Source: Gimesia aquarii (lineage in GTDB: Bacteria > Planctomycetota > Planctomycetia > Planctomycetales > Planctomycetaceae). Taken from it: DNA of 64,000 nt. The stretch is from assembly GCF_007748195.1 (NCBI RefSeq), contig NZ_CP037920.1, positions 1,407,536 to 1,471,535 of the forward strand, in the 5' to 3' direction. Positions 49,274 to 58,687 of the stretch are shown here, piece by piece. The notes below the pieces were generated by a model. That model was given only the letters and a program-made list of their open reading frames with translations. It was not told the DNA's origin and ran no database searches. How positions within the stretch are numbered: position 1 is the first letter of the stretch; every line of letters starts with the position of its first letter. The translations under genes and the position numbers were made by a program.

Positions 49274-49756
49274 TCAGCTCTTAATTCCCTCTGCAGTAAA
49301 TTCTTTTAATCGTTCGTGTCTGTAACGAAAAATACGTTCTAGGTCTCGTCTGACGAACAGCCAGTTTATTAATGGGCCACCATAAACCGAGTAGTCTACT
49401 TTATCGATCACGAGCGTCCCCTTCTCTTGCTCTTGAAACGTGTGTTCATGACGCCATAAGCGATATGGCCCTTTAATTTGATTGTCAACAAATCGATGAG
49501 GTGGTTCCCAGTCTGTAATTTCCGTTTTCCAACTCAGGGGAATTCGATGAAGGCTGATCTCGTAATCTATTAGCGTCCCCTGATGCATCTCGATCGGCTT
49601 GGGTGTCAGAATTTGAAAGTTTAAAAATGGAGGTGTAATGACCTCCAAATTTTCCGCTTTCGCAAAAAAATCAAAAACGACTGAGAGTGGGAAAGGAATT
49701 AATATTTCCGATTGCAGTCTATAGATTCGTGAATCTGATTTGCTGATTGTGAGCAT
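49274..49756 (-). CDS. SRPBCC (START/Bet v1-like) ligand-binding protein
   Basis: A 160-residue protein of the polyketide-cyclase/coenzyme Q-binding type. Characteristic parts are the N-terminal strand followed by FPLSVVFDFFAKAENLEVITPP (in part, about residues 20-40), WEPPHRFVDNQIKGPY and WRHEHTF (about 82-105), and the C-terminal helix RRDLERIFRYRHERLKEF. Such proteins bind hydrophobic ligands and are often next to NAD(P)-dependent epimerases; here a divergent SDR lies 193 bases away. Confidence 0.85.
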   Translation of the reverse strand: MLTISKSDSRIYRLQSEILIPFPLSVVFDFFAKAENLEVITPPFLNFQILTPKPIEMHQGTLIDYEISLHRIPLSWKTEITDWEPPHRFVDNQIKGPYRLWRHEHTFQEQEKGTLVIDKVDYSVYGGPLINWLFVRRDLERIFRYRHERLKEFTAEGIKS

Positions 49757-49949
49757 ATGAATTCTCAGCTTAATTATTGAACAAATATTTGGATTAAGAG
49801 CCGAAGTTCTACAAATAATGAGAGAAGAACTAGTAAATCGAAAATTCTCTTATTGACAATTCTACGTCTCTAACTATGGAGATTTATAGAAGGCTTTTCT
49901 TGTTTAAGAAGGTCTAATCTCCATTTTTAAATTAAGATAAAGTGAGAAC

Positions 49950-50729
49950 ATGAACAGATCTGGTTCAAAGTTAGAACAACAAAAATTCGTGGTTCTGGGG
50001 GCAACTGGTTCCGTTGGTTCCGAGTTGAGTCGTGGTCTGATTAGTGCTGGCCATCATGTATTACTCGGCGGTCGTGACAAAAATAAACTTCAGGAATTGG
50101 GGGCGGAGTTAGACTCACCTTTCTGTAATATAGATGCATCTGAATTAAGCTCCATCGAGGAATGCCTGCAGACAGCACATACTGAATACGGTCGAGTTGA
50201 CGGGGTTGCGAATTGTATCGGGTCCGTGCTTTTAAAACCTGCGCATCTGACTTCGGATGAAGAATGGCAGGAGACTTTGATGACAAATCTTAGTTCCGCG
50301 TTCGTGACAGTACGCAGTGCTTCAAAAGTCATGCGGCAGACGGGAGGTGCTATTGTATTAGTCTCTTCCGCAGCAGCGCGGATCGGTTTTGCAAACCATG
50401 AAGCCATAGCGGCTGCCAAAGCAGGGGTCATCGGCTTAACGCTTTCGTCTGCTGCAACGTATGCAAATCGTGGAATACGAGTCAATGCGGTTGCTCCGGG
50501 ATTAATTAAATCTAATATGACAAAAAAGCTATGGGAAACTCCCACTGCTCAGTCTACTTCGGCCGCAATGCATGCACTGGACCGAATCGGTGAACCCGCT
50601 GACGTTGCTTCGATGATCGCATGGTTATTGCAACCCGCAAATAGTTGGATCACAGGTCAAGTGCTGGGTGTTGACGGTGGTTTGGCTACCATCGCGCCAA
50701 GGCACAAACAAAAAGCAACTCATCAATAA
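49950..50729 (+). CDS. SDR-family oxidoreductase
   Basis: A 259-residue short-chain dehydrogenase. It has VVLGATGSVGSELSRGL (about residues 14-30; the glycine motif is GATGSVG rather than the usual TGxxxGIG), NCIGS replacing the usual NNAG, catalytic serine in VLVSSAAAR (about 132-140), and a YxxxK region in which the conserved tyrosine is not obvious: HEAIAAAKAG. The loss of Tyr before AAAK suggests changed chemistry or a non-catalytic role. The C-terminus WITGQVLGVDGGL is standard. Confidence 0.82.
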   Translation: MNRSGSKLEQQKFVVLGATGSVGSELSRGLISAGHHVLLGGRDKNKLQELGAELDSPFCNIDASELSSIEECLQTAHTEYGRVDGVANCIGSVLLKPAHLTSDEEWQETLMTNLSSAFVTVRSASKVMRQTGGAIVLVSSAAARIGFANHEAIAAAKAGVIGLTLSSAATYANRGIRVNAVAPGLIKSNMTKKLWETPTAQSTSAAMHALDRIGEPADVASMIAWLLQPANSWITGQVLGVDGGLATIAPRHKQKATHQ

Positions 50730-50804
50730 ATTACAGTGTGTTTCAAGTCTTTGTTCTCCTTTATATTGTTTAAATAAAAACACTCATCGACCTGAATGAT
50801 GTAG

Positions 50805-51917
50805 TTACTTTTTGAGTTCTTTAGCTCGCTGTTCGAACACACTCCAACTTTCTCGGGGTGTCCCATCCACTTGATGCAGACCGAGAGTGGTCAGGAATCT
50901 AACCAATGGCTTAGTGTCGTCGTCAACGCCATAATAAGTGAGTTGATCATTAATAATACTTTCCGGGAAGTCGTACATCATGAAATAGTTCAGGAATGGC
51001 ACGCGAGAATTGAGTTCGTCCCAGGCATCGAAAACTCCATTCACAAATTCAGCCTGTTTCTCTGCAGAGCTGATCTGGTCATGGGCAGGAAAACCAATCT
51101 CTTGAAAAACAATCGGACGCTCATCGAGTTTTGTAGATAATTTAAGGATCTCTTCTTTTACTTTCGTTGTATCTTTAAATGTTCCCTCCACACCAACTTG
51201 ACCATGGTAGTAGGTAAGAAAATGGGCATCTGCGTTTTTAACTAACTGCTGAAATTCAGGCTGTAATGCACCAGCATCAGTCAAAGTAGTTCCTACGATT
51301 AAATCGGGAGCAATTTTTTTAGCATGTTTGTAAGCAGAATTTAAAAATGTTGCATAAGCATTGATTTCGTCAGGATGGGCTGTCAGATAAATATCGCTTT
51401 CGTTTCCGATTGAAAGATAGCGAACGCGATTTTGCAATAAGGGAGCTAAAGCATCGAGGAAGGATTGAAAGCGTTCGATAACCTGAGGATCGTCAAAACG
51501 TTTTGTCTGCAGGTCAGTGGGGAGATCCTTCACAGTTGTATTGAGTACCTGGATCCCCAGGAAAAGGACACGTCCCTTGTTAATAACGATACCGTTTTTT
51601 AACTCTTCCAAAGTCAGGTCACCTGGTCGGGGTTCCAATGAAGGCCATGAATAGGTCAACACAGCACCATCACAGCCCACTTCCTTACTTTTTTGAATGG
51701 CGGCAAGCAGAATATCGGGAGTCGGTGCCGGTTCGAGTGGGGGTAGATCTGTTAGAGCCAGCACGCGCGATGGTATTGTTTCGGGCAATGTCGAATCTTT
51801 TTGCATCCAGGATTCTGCTTGCCAGAAACTCGCTGAATGCGAGGGGACTACTGGTAATGAAAAAATGAACCACAGGCTTAAGACGATGACAAGTATCGCA
51901 CCTAGAAGTTTCCACAT
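50805..51917 (-). CDS. Membrane-anchored glycoside hydrolase-like TIM-barrel protein
   Basis: About 370 residues. The start is ATG 51917, giving an N-terminal hydrophobic anchor (MWKLLGAILVIVLSLWFIFSL in part); the frame runs eight codons further to a TTG. The fold looks like clan GH-A: strand-end SIGNESD (about residue 180, Asn-Glu acid/base pair) and VFQEIGFPA (about 275, nucleophile Glu), with TYSWPSLEPRPGD (about 92) resembling family-10/42 entry loops. No specific GH family can be named. Substrate unknown. Confidence 0.7.
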   Translation of the reverse strand: MWKLLGAILVIVLSLWFIFSLPVVPSHSASFWQAESWMQKDSTLPETIPSRVLALTDLPPLEPAPTPDILLAAIQKSKEVGCDGAVLTYSWPSLEPRPGDLTLEELKNGIVINKGRVLFLGIQVLNTTVKDLPTDLQTKRFDDPQVIERFQSFLDALAPLLQNRVRYLSIGNESDIYLTAHPDEINAYATFLNSAYKHAKKIAPDLIVGTTLTDAGALQPEFQQLVKNADAHFLTYYHGQVGVEGTFKDTTKVKEEILKLSTKLDERPIVFQEIGFPAHDQISSAEKQAEFVNGVFDAWDELNSRVPFLNYFMMYDFPESIINDQLTYYGVDDDTKPLVRFLTTLGLHQVDGTPRESWSVFEQRAKELKK

Positions 51918-52119
51918 ACTGCTGTCTTTCAGGTCTATCAATGATTCATTGGTATTTTAGATTGAATAGAGAGTAACTTTAATGTTAACTCGTCATCGTT
52001 AATACCAATCGGTTGAGGATTTGGTTTCAATTCCTTTTGCGACTTCCAGACAAATACGCAAAAGCTGATAATTTAGATCAAAAAAAGCAACAATTCTCTG
52101 GCATCGCTCCCATCCATGA

Positions 52120-53334
52120 TTATTTTTGTGGCTGTGAGTGCTCATCAGTCTCATGATGATGATGGTGCTTCAGATAATGCTGTCGCAAGAGATCTTTGCC
52201 GTAGTCATTTCCGTTCGGAGTGCGTACCACAGTGTGAATGTGATTGCGCGTCGGCGTCCCTGAACGACCCAGGGCAATTGGTCGTTGGTGATCGAATTCA
52301 ATCAGGATCACCGGGCTCTGAATACGATAATAGTAAACACTCTCAGAATTCGTACCACCCATCCAGGCAAAGTAGGTTTCGTCCAGGTGTTGTTTGACCT
52401 CACTCATCTTAACCCGAGCATGTCCTGCGTCCATGTTACCAACAAATTCGGAGATTAATTCAAGTAGTAGCTCCCGTTGTTGGGCATCCAACTGCGAGGC
52501 CTTGATGCCGGCGTACTCAAGCACAACATTATCACGAAATGCTTCAGTGAGATTATTGGTCGGTCCCTTCGAACTACGGACGATTGCATCAGCCTGCTGT
52601 GTTGCATTTAAGGATTTGATCAACGTAAGCCCTTTGTTCTGCTCCTCCTGCATGACCACTGTGCCTTTGAACTTGCCCGATTCTGCTTTGACCGGCTCGG
52701 AACCCATGAAGACCGGAGTCATCACCACCTGATCGCCCAAAACGAAATAGTTGATGACGACATGATGACCATCTAACTGCCAACCCCAGGGCTTAATTGC
52801 CGACGGTTCTCCCATAATCGTGATCCAGTACAGCCACTCGCCATACTCGTCAAATCGTTTAGTCAACTCTGCCAGTGTGCCGTTGAGTTTCATGATATCC
52901 TGAGTTTTCTTGAGCCCCTTCGCACTCAAACTGGCGCGGAGCATGGCGAATGCCAGTTTTCGTTGTTCTTGCGACATCTCATTGAACCCGATTCCCTGAC
53001 GTGGATACCGATGACGATTATCCCATTTCCGCCATTCCAGATCGTCTACCGGGAACTTCGTGCGGCTGGCTTGCTCTTTCGAGAGGCTATCCAGGAAAGC
53101 CTGTGCCGCGACCCGCACCGGCTTCGTTGAGACACCCGTGGATTTGATTTTGAAGAGCCCTGTTTTCGTTTTGCCAGTAGTCGTCACTCCCAGGAACGGT
53201 TCAGCAAGAGACTGTTCGCGTTGTTGCTGTTGTTGTCGCCCACGATGGGGGCGTTGTGAAAACAGTGAGCCAGTGATTCCGACAGCCAAAGCGGATATGC
53301 CAACACAAAGTCCAATAACAAGCAGTCTTTTCAT
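52120..53334 (-). CDS. DUF3500 domain-containing secreted protein
   Basis: A 404-residue protein with an N-terminal signal ([19 protein letters not shown]) and a DUF3500 domain to near the end. Typical blocks are [20 protein letters not shown] (about residues 98-117), [14 protein letters not shown] and [20 protein letters not shown] (about 181-200). It ends in a His-rich run ([13 protein letters not shown]). The family is of unknown function. Codon and base composition are more GC-rich than the flanks. Confidence 0.87.
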   Translation of the reverse strand: MKRLLVIGLCVGISALAVGITGSLFSQRPHRGRQQQQQREQSLAEPFLGVTTTGKTKTGLFKIKSTGVSTKPVRVAAQAFLDSLSKEQASRTKFPVDDLEWRKWDNRHRYPRQGIGFNEMSQEQRKLAFAMLRASLSAKGLKKTQDIMKLNGTLAELTKRFDEYGEWLYWITIMGEPSAIKPWGWQLDGHHVVINYFVLGDQVVMTPVFMGSEPVKAESGKFKGTVVMQEEQNKGLTLIKSLNATQQADAIVRSSKGPTNNLTEAFRDNVVLEYAGIKASQLDAQQRELLLELISEFVGNMDAGHARVKMSEVKQHLDETYFAWMGGTNSESVYYYRIQSPVILIEFDHQRPIALGRSGTPTRNHIHTVVRTPNGNDYGKDLLRQHYLKHHHHHETDEHSQPQK

Positions 53335-53514
53335 TCTGATTTCCCATCTAACGACAAAACACGAGTCAGACGAACTCGTTGCGACATGACATGTTGAAAT
53401 TCTCTTCTGCCGACGGCATGAACTCTACATTAAACACGGAGTCGTGCCCAAAGTATCGAAGTAGAATGTTGAGGGCGATTTGTTCTGTACTCACTAAGTT
53501 AGAATTAGGTCAAA

Positions 53515-53551
53515 ATTTACTGAACGCGTTCATTGAACGTGTTCAGTAAAT
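53515..53551. promoter_or_regulatory. 37-base near-perfect palindromic operator of tetR
   Basis: Arms ATTTACTGAACGCGTTCA and TGAACGTGTTCAGTAAAT flank a single T and differ by one base in 18. Each arm contains the 12-base element TGAACGNGTTCA, so there are two tandem half-operators. It overlaps the candidate promoter of the TetR gene and ends 16 bases before its start codon, as expected for an autoregulated TetR repressor. Confidence 0.85.
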
Positions 53552-53561
53552 GTGATAGTAT
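53533..53561 (+). promoter_or_regulatory. Promoter of the TetR gene, overlapping the operator
   Basis: TTGAAC (53533-53538) and TAGTAT (53556-53561) are 17 bases apart. Transcription would begin very close to the ATG at 53568, so the message may be leaderless; no Shine-Dalgarno is visible. The -35 lies inside the palindrome, so repressor binding would block it. Confidence 0.5.
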
Positions 53562-53567
53562 TATTGT

Positions 53568-54185
53568 ATGACTGATTTGCGACCAGAGTCAAAACGTGAA
53601 AAACAAAGGCAGGCAACACACTCTGCGATCCTTTCTGCTGCGCGATCCACCATGCGAAACCGAGGTTTCAAGAATACAACGATTCGCGAAATCGCTTCGA
53701 TATCCAAAGTTGCTGTCGGAACGGTCATGGCTCATTTTGGATCGAAAGAAGATTTGTTGTATGAAGTTTTCCATGGCGACATTCAACAGTTTGCTTACGA
53801 AGTTTTTACGACGTTAAAACCGACTAAGCCATTGGATGAACAGCTAGTTCACATTGGAGAGTCATTTTTGAATCATTATGCGTCCGAGCCAGAGTTGTAT
53901 ACCGATTTTCTTGAGCATTCGTTGTTTGCGCGAGGCGACTGGGGTGAACAATTCACAAACCAGGTGAAAGAAGCAGGCACTCGAATCGCCGCGATTTACG
54001 TTGCATCAATCCAACGTAAGGAAATTCGCGAAGACGTCAATATCGAAGCAGCCGTGTTGGAGTTTTTTGCTCACTACTATTTTGTGTTGATGATCCAAAT
54101 CAAATCAAAATTCTCAGACGTCGAGTCTGGTGCAGCACAACATAAGCTGCTGATTGATCAGCATTATCGGGGAATCAAATTATGA
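53568..54185 (+). CDS. TetR/AcrR-family transcriptional regulator
   Basis: A 205-residue repressor. The N-terminal helix-turn-helix is clear: ILSAARSTMRNRGFKNTTIREIA (in part, about residues 21-43) followed by ISKVAVGTVMAHFGSKEDLLYEVF (in part, 44-67). The remaining residues form the ligand-binding domain, with no match to a known ligand class. It is probably autoregulated through the palindrome just upstream. It overlaps the following alpha/beta hydrolase start by ATGA, so the two are translationally coupled. Confidence 0.93.
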   Translation: MTDLRPESKREKQRQATHSAILSAARSTMRNRGFKNTTIREIASISKVAVGTVMAHFGSKEDLLYEVFHGDIQQFAYEVFTTLKPTKPLDEQLVHIGESFLNHYASEPELYTDFLEHSLFARGDWGEQFTNQVKEAGTRIAAIYVASIQRKEIREDVNIEAAVLEFFAHYYFVLMIQIKSKFSDVESGAAQHKLLIDQHYRGIKL

Positions 54186-55120
54186 AGCAAGTAAAACTTG
54201 CTAAGAGTGACGATGGATTCCGGATCTTAAACGAATGGCATGATCGATTCGAATCGAGACTATCATTCGAAACACGTACCGAAAGAGTCAATACTTCATT
54301 TGGATTCACAGATGTAATGATCACGGGGCCTGAAGAGTCTCAAGATTCGAGTCCTATAGTAATCCTTCATGGTGCGACAGCGGGAGCCCCGTTCGCCCTT
54401 GGTGAACTCCAAGATTTACCGGGACGACAACGGTTTTATACCGTCAACATACCCGGTCAATCAACACGTGCCGAGCAAGTTCGTCTGGATTTTGGAACGG
54501 ACGAATATAGCCGCTGGCTTTGTGAAGTTTTCGATCAACTTTCAATTGAACGCGCGACTGTCTGTGGTGTCAGTTGGGGTGGAAGTGTGGCTTTGCAATT
54601 AGCAAAATACAATCCTGATCGGATCAGTGGATTAATTTTAGTCGTACCTGGTTCGATTGTTCGCGGACCTGTCCTGAAAGGGATCTGGGAAATCGGTTTA
54701 CCCATGCTGCGATTTAAATTGTTTCCCACGCAGAAAAACTGCGATCGCGCGGTTCACAAAATATTTACGACGTCCGATGAATATTGGTCTCCTTACATCA
54801 CGGATGCCATGCGGTACTGGAATGTCGATTTCTCAGTTCCACCGCTTGTTTCGAAGAACGATATGTCATCTCTTAACGCTCCCGTTTTTGTAATCGCTGC
54901 CGACAAAGATCTCTCATTCCCCGGAGAACCTCTGATTGCACGCTCTTATTCTCTATTCCCCAATTTAGTCGGCGCTCATTTATTAAAAAACAGTCACCAC
55001 TGCCCTTCATTTGACTCTGATGACCGCCGGCGATTTACTCAAATTTTCGAGTCAGCCTTAGAGTCAATTCGAGCAGCATCGCCCTCAGCGTTTTGCGTTC
55101 AGTCTGAAACAAAACACTAA
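54182..55120 (+). CDS. Alpha/beta hydrolase, coupled to TetR
   Basis: A 312-residue cytoplasmic alpha/beta-fold hydrolase. Motifs: oxyanion block ILHGATAG (about residues 61-68), nucleophile elbow GVSWGGS (Ser about 131), acid AADKDLSFPG (about 240) and histidine NSHHCPSFD (about 277). It is likely an ester, lactone or C-C hydrolase. Overlap with the regulator suggests the regulator responds to its substrate, giving a degradation or resistance module, which is inference. It converges with the catalase gene. Confidence 0.88.
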   Translation: MKQVKLAKSDDGFRILNEWHDRFESRLSFETRTERVNTSFGFTDVMITGPEESQDSSPIVILHGATAGAPFALGELQDLPGRQRFYTVNIPGQSTRAEQVRLDFGTDEYSRWLCEVFDQLSIERATVCGVSWGGSVALQLAKYNPDRISGLILVVPGSIVRGPVLKGIWEIGLPMLRFKLFPTQKNCDRAVHKIFTTSDEYWSPYITDAMRYWNVDFSVPPLVSKNDMSSLNAPVFVIAADKDLSFPGEPLIARSYSLFPNLVGAHLLKNSHHCPSFDSDDRRRFTQIFESALESIRAASPSAFCVQSETKH

Positions 55121-55146
55121 AGGCGGCCGCTACTCTACGACTTTGA

Positions 55147-56586
55147 CTAAGAACGCCCCAGTGCCTCTCGCACACCGGCTCCATAAGCAGGATCAACCAG
55201 TTCGAAATGCTTGAGCTGTCGTTCCACAATCTCTTCGGGAACACCCTGCATAGCTGCGGCGATGTTCGAGAATAAGCGAGCTTTCTGTCCGTCATCAAAC
55301 AGATTAAACAATGCGCGAGGTTGTGCATAATCGTCGTTACCTTCACGGTGATTATAGCGGTCGGCATCACCTGAGATTTTGAGTGGCGGCTCTGCCACAT
55401 CTGGTTGCTCCACAGGTCCGTTGAAGGAATTCGGTTCGTAGTATGCATCCGAATTTGTGCCGTTCGACTTAAAGCACATCGCGCCGTCTTTATGGTAATG
55501 ATGCACGGGACACTTCGGTGCGTTGACCGGTAGCGATTCATAATGCGTGCCCAAACGATGACGGTGTGCGTCCGCGTAGGAGAAGATGCGGGCCTGCAAC
55601 ATTTTATCAGGAGAAAATCCGATGCCCGGCACGATATTGGACGGAGAAAACGAGGCCTGTTCAATCTCCGCGAAGTAATTATCCGGATTGCGATTCAATT
55701 CCATGGTACCAACATCGATACAGGGATAATCACTGTGCGGCCAGACTTTGGTCAGGTCGAACGGATTATAAGGCGTCAGGTCGGCATCGGTTTCCGGCAT
55801 GATCTGTACCTGAAACTTCCATTTAGGAAAGTCACCGTTTTCGATGGCATAGAACAGGTCTTCCTGAGTACTTTCGCGCGTCTTGCCGACAACCTGCTCG
55901 GCTTCTTCGTTCGTCCAGTGCTTGTGCCCCTGCTCTGTTTTGAAATGAAATTTGACCCAGAAGCGTTCGTTCTGATCGTTGATCAAACTAAAAGTGTGGC
56001 TGCCATAGCCGTTGATGTGACGCACACTGATAGGCAACCCACGATCTGAAAACAGGATCGTAACCTGATGCAATGATTCTGGTGAGAGAGACCAGAAATC
56101 CCACATTGCGGTGGGGGAGCGTAAATTAGTGCGCGGGTGCCGCTTCTGTGTATGGATAAAATCGGGAAACTTATAAGCGTCTCGCACAAAGAATACCGGG
56201 GTGTTATTGCCGACCAGATCCCAGTTTCCTTCTTCCGTATAGAACTTCAAGGCGAATCCACGCACATCCCGCTCTGCATCGGCGGCACCCGCTTCGCCGG
56301 CCACTGTCGAGAAGCGCGCGATCATTTCGGTTTGCGTTCCCGGCTGCAGCACTTTCGCTTTGGTATATTTGCTGATGTCATGTTCGATTGTCAGTGTTCC
56401 AAACGCCCCCCAGCCTTTGGCATGCACAACCCGTTCCGCGATCCGCTCGCGATTTTGATGAGCCAGTTTTTCGATCAGCTGGTAATCCTGTAACAGAACC
56501 GGACCACGGGGGCCTGCTGTGATTGAATTTTGATTATCGGCGATCGGCGCGCCGCCTGTTGTGGTCAGTTTTGGCTTCTTATTCAT
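55147..56586 (-). CDS. katA: Monofunctional haem catalase
   Basis: Decomposes hydrogen peroxide. The 479-residue protein is of the small-subunit size. The distal histidine is H55 in [13 protein letters not shown], the distal asparagine N128 in [13 protein letters not shown], and the proximal tyrosine lies in [14 protein letters not shown] (about residue 336). The AKGWG and ADAHRHRLG wording differs from the commoner AKGAG and DTQRHRLG. The gene is visibly more GC-rich than its neighbours. No regulator of peroxide stress is adjacent; an imperfect inverted repeat lies just upstream of its start. Confidence 0.95.
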   Translation of the reverse strand: MNKKPKLTTTGGAPIADNQNSITAGPRGPVLLQDYQLIEKLAHQNRERIAERVVHAKGWGAFGTLTIEHDISKYTKAKVLQPGTQTEMIARFSTVAGEAGAADAERDVRGFALKFYTEEGNWDLVGNNTPVFFVRDAYKFPDFIHTQKRHPRTNLRSPTAMWDFWSLSPESLHQVTILFSDRGLPISVRHINGYGSHTFSLINDQNERFWVKFHFKTEQGHKHWTNEEAEQVVGKTRESTQEDLFYAIENGDFPKWKFQVQIMPETDADLTPYNPFDLTKVWPHSDYPCIDVGTMELNRNPDNYFAEIEQASFSPSNIVPGIGFSPDKMLQARIFSYADAHRHRLGTHYESLPVNAPKCPVHHYHKDGAMCFKSNGTNSDAYYEPNSFNGPVEQPDVAEPPLKISGDADRYNHREGNDDYAQPRALFNLFDDGQKARLFSNIAAAMQGVPEEIVERQLKHFELVDPAYGAGVREALGRS

Positions 56587-57263
56587 TCTCTTTGCTCCTC
56601 GAAAGATCCTTAGAATTTGATTCTTAGTGAACTATATTGGCCAGGAGTCAAGATGTCTAATGAATTATCCGGATAGTTGTCATGCACCAAACACATCATA
56701 AACAGAGGCTGCTTTGAGCATAGCTCAGTTTGATCACCTGAATGTAAATCTCAAGACACATTCCCCATTTTCAGTACTCATTTTCAACTTGACACCGCCG
56801 CGCCCTTCGCGAAAGTTCCCACTTGTGCGTCGCGCGCGCGAGCGAATTTTATTTTGTAGATGAACAGGAAAACGCGTGAGGTTTTTAGCACTATGAAAAA
56901 CACTGGTATTGTAGGGTTAACGAAATATGTCACGAAAACCAGTGCAACATGAGCACTACGTTTCGAATCGCTCTGAGTACAATTCATGCAAAATATCGTT
57001 CCGATTAAACCACTTCTCAGACAATGTTGCGCAAATCTGAAACTCATCAGCTTACCGCCCTTCTCCATCATGACACTCTCATGCCAGAACCTTATCCAAA
57101 CGAGTTTCAATACAATCTAAATTTGATTACTTGCATGACGCACGAGGTCATGAAGATTGAAGTAGCAAGCCAATTTTAACCTCTATTCTACTCGATATAC
57201 CTTCTGCCGACGAAGTGAAAATCATGAACTCGTTGAACAAGTTGCTGAGACATAGTGGGCTGA
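56587..57263. other. Gap upstream of catalase, with an imperfect inverted repeat
   Basis: About 680 bases without a supported gene. TTAGAAT-TTG-ATTCTTA (56610-56626, one mismatch) stands 24 bases before the catalase start and might be a peroxide-regulator site, though the spacing is not that of PerR (7-1-7). A short GC-rich patch with CGCGCGCG follows near 56835-56850; the rest is AT-rich and probably eroded. Confidence 0.45.
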
Positions 57264-57599
57264 AAAACGAAGGGCTCAATCCAAAGATATCAGTTAAGTG
57301 CACTCTCCATCTTGCGAGCCATTGCCATCGCTTATGCCAAGTTCTATGAACTCAACCCTGAAGCGATGGAAATCATGATCCAGGAACGAGCCGAGTTTCG
57401 AGACTCCGTTTTCCCATCGCACCTCATATACCGTCAAGAACAACGCAAACGCATGGATAATTTTCTGCGGGCTGCCATTAATTTGAGTGAAATTCGTGAT
57501 TTTGACGTCGATAACGCAACATATCCATTTGCCGATCTGTTGTTCGGCAGCGTCATAAATGGCTGTGTCGAGGGCAGAACATCGAATCCCGTTGCTTGA
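57264..57599 (+). pseudogene. Remnant of a TetR-family regulator (C-terminal half)
   Basis: The open frame begins after a stop at 57261 and encodes about 111 residues; the first possible start codon is a TTG at 57312. From AYAKFYELNPEAMEIMIQ (about base 57330) to the end it matches the C-terminal ligand domain of TetR regulators: ELNPE, QERAEFRD, and the late DLLFGSVINGCVEGRTSN. No helix-turn-helix is present in this or the other two frames upstream, so the DNA-binding half is lost. It is most likely a decayed regulator. Confidence 0.7.
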
Positions 57600-57936
57600 G
57601 TTAAGCCTGCTATCTACCTCTATTTGAACGGTCTTGCACCCTATTCAAATTAGGGAGTTTTCTGAATGGGGATGGAGAAGACGAATGAATTTTGCTATTC
57701 CCTCTTTTTGGGTATTCTGGTAACAAAGTATCTCCAATATACAGTCATATCATTACAGAACTTGCTTGCTTATCTTTCGATTTTCATCTCAGCTGACTTC
57801 CACATCGCAGTGATTTGCTTCTTGAGTTTCTCAAAAGAAGTCTACACACAGAGTAAAAAATGTTATCTCAATTTTTTGAGACAGAGATTTCAAGATTCTG
57901 ACTTCTGGAACGATATCACATAAAGCATAAAGCGGC
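57600..57936. other. Gap between the TetR remnant and its neighbour
   Basis: About 340 bases, AT-rich. An 85-codon open frame (57666-57923) has no family likeness, no Shine-Dalgarno and odd composition, so I do not call it. Confidence 0.5.
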
Positions 57937-57954
57937 ACGGACGGACTGGTCCGT
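57937..57954. promoter_or_regulatory. TetR-type operator upstream of the membrane protein gene
   Basis: Arms ACGGAC and GTCCGT are separated by six bases, ending 38 bases before the next start codon. ACGGAC-type palindromes are frequent among TetR-family operators, and the TetR remnant is upstream; the two may be relics of one regulatory unit. Confidence 0.55.
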
Positions 57955-57992
57955 TTGTTTGGTTGAACCTTAATTTTACCAGGTAAAATGGT

Positions 57993-58607
57993 ATGGATTT
58001 ACAAGAAACCACTTTCACAAACACTTTTGGAGAGGCTCTTGGCCCATTGCTTGTCTTCGTGCGATCAACCTATTTTTTTGAGGCTTATGTGTTCATGCCC
58101 GTGATGACGGCAATCTCGATTCCAATCTTCTTGAGTCTTATCCGTTGCGAAGAATTCAAAACATCTGCCAGAAAGTCAAAGCTCTGGTTTGTGATGTATT
58201 ACAGTCTTTGTTTTCTAGCAACAAACGTGACAGCAGTCGCGTTCAAAACACTCATTGTTGAAGAACTCGACTACACGACACATGTCTGGTATGAGGCATT
58301 TGTCGGACCTATGCATTTCTACATTTTGAGTGTGATTCTATCTTACCTTTGGCTGATTTCACAAAACTGTGGCTCATCACTCCGTCTGTATCTGATTGTG
58401 TATATTCAAATTGGCTTACTGGGTGGATATGCAACTGGTCTTTATCGTTTGTTAAATGAACCACTCAACATATTGGATCCAACCAGTGGTGTTAGTGGAA
58501 TACTTTTCTTAATTTGGTTCGGAATTTTTAATTGGGACATACTACGGCGTGTTGAAACTTCTCACTTTAAGTTAATGGAAATTGCAAACCACAAATCAAG
58601 TTATTGA
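57993..58607 (+). CDS. Multi-pass membrane protein, unknown function
   Basis: A 204-residue protein I do not recognise. About five or six membrane segments are visible, for example FMPVMTAISIPIFLSLI (about residues 34-50), WFVMYYSLCFLATNVTAVAF (in part, 66-85), FYILSVILSYLWLI (about 108-121), LYLIVYIQIGLLGGYATGLY (in part, 131-150) and ILFLIWFGIF (about 170-179). AGGT lies nine bases before the ATG. It sits under the TetR-type palindrome and may have been the target of the decayed regulator. Confidence 0.65.
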   Translation: MDLQETTFTNTFGEALGPLLVFVRSTYFFEAYVFMPVMTAISIPIFLSLIRCEEFKTSARKSKLWFVMYYSLCFLATNVTAVAFKTLIVEELDYTTHVWYEAFVGPMHFYILSVILSYLWLISQNCGSSLRLYLIVYIQIGLLGGYATGLYRLLNEPLNILDPTSGVSGILFLIWFGIFNWDILRRVETSHFKLMEIANHKSSY

Positions 58608-58687
58608 ACTCAACAAAACTGGTGCTCAAAATACAAAATCTTTAGAGAAGTGTAATAGAACTTGTTCCTTTTATTCATTTTCCAATT

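Noticed and set aside
56784-57110. 108-codon leftward open frame upstream of catalase
   Set aside because: Composition and order of residues look non-coding, and no start signal is seen.
57666-57923. 85-codon rightward open frame
   Set aside because: Lacks a Shine-Dalgarno and any recognised family; AT-rich chance frame.
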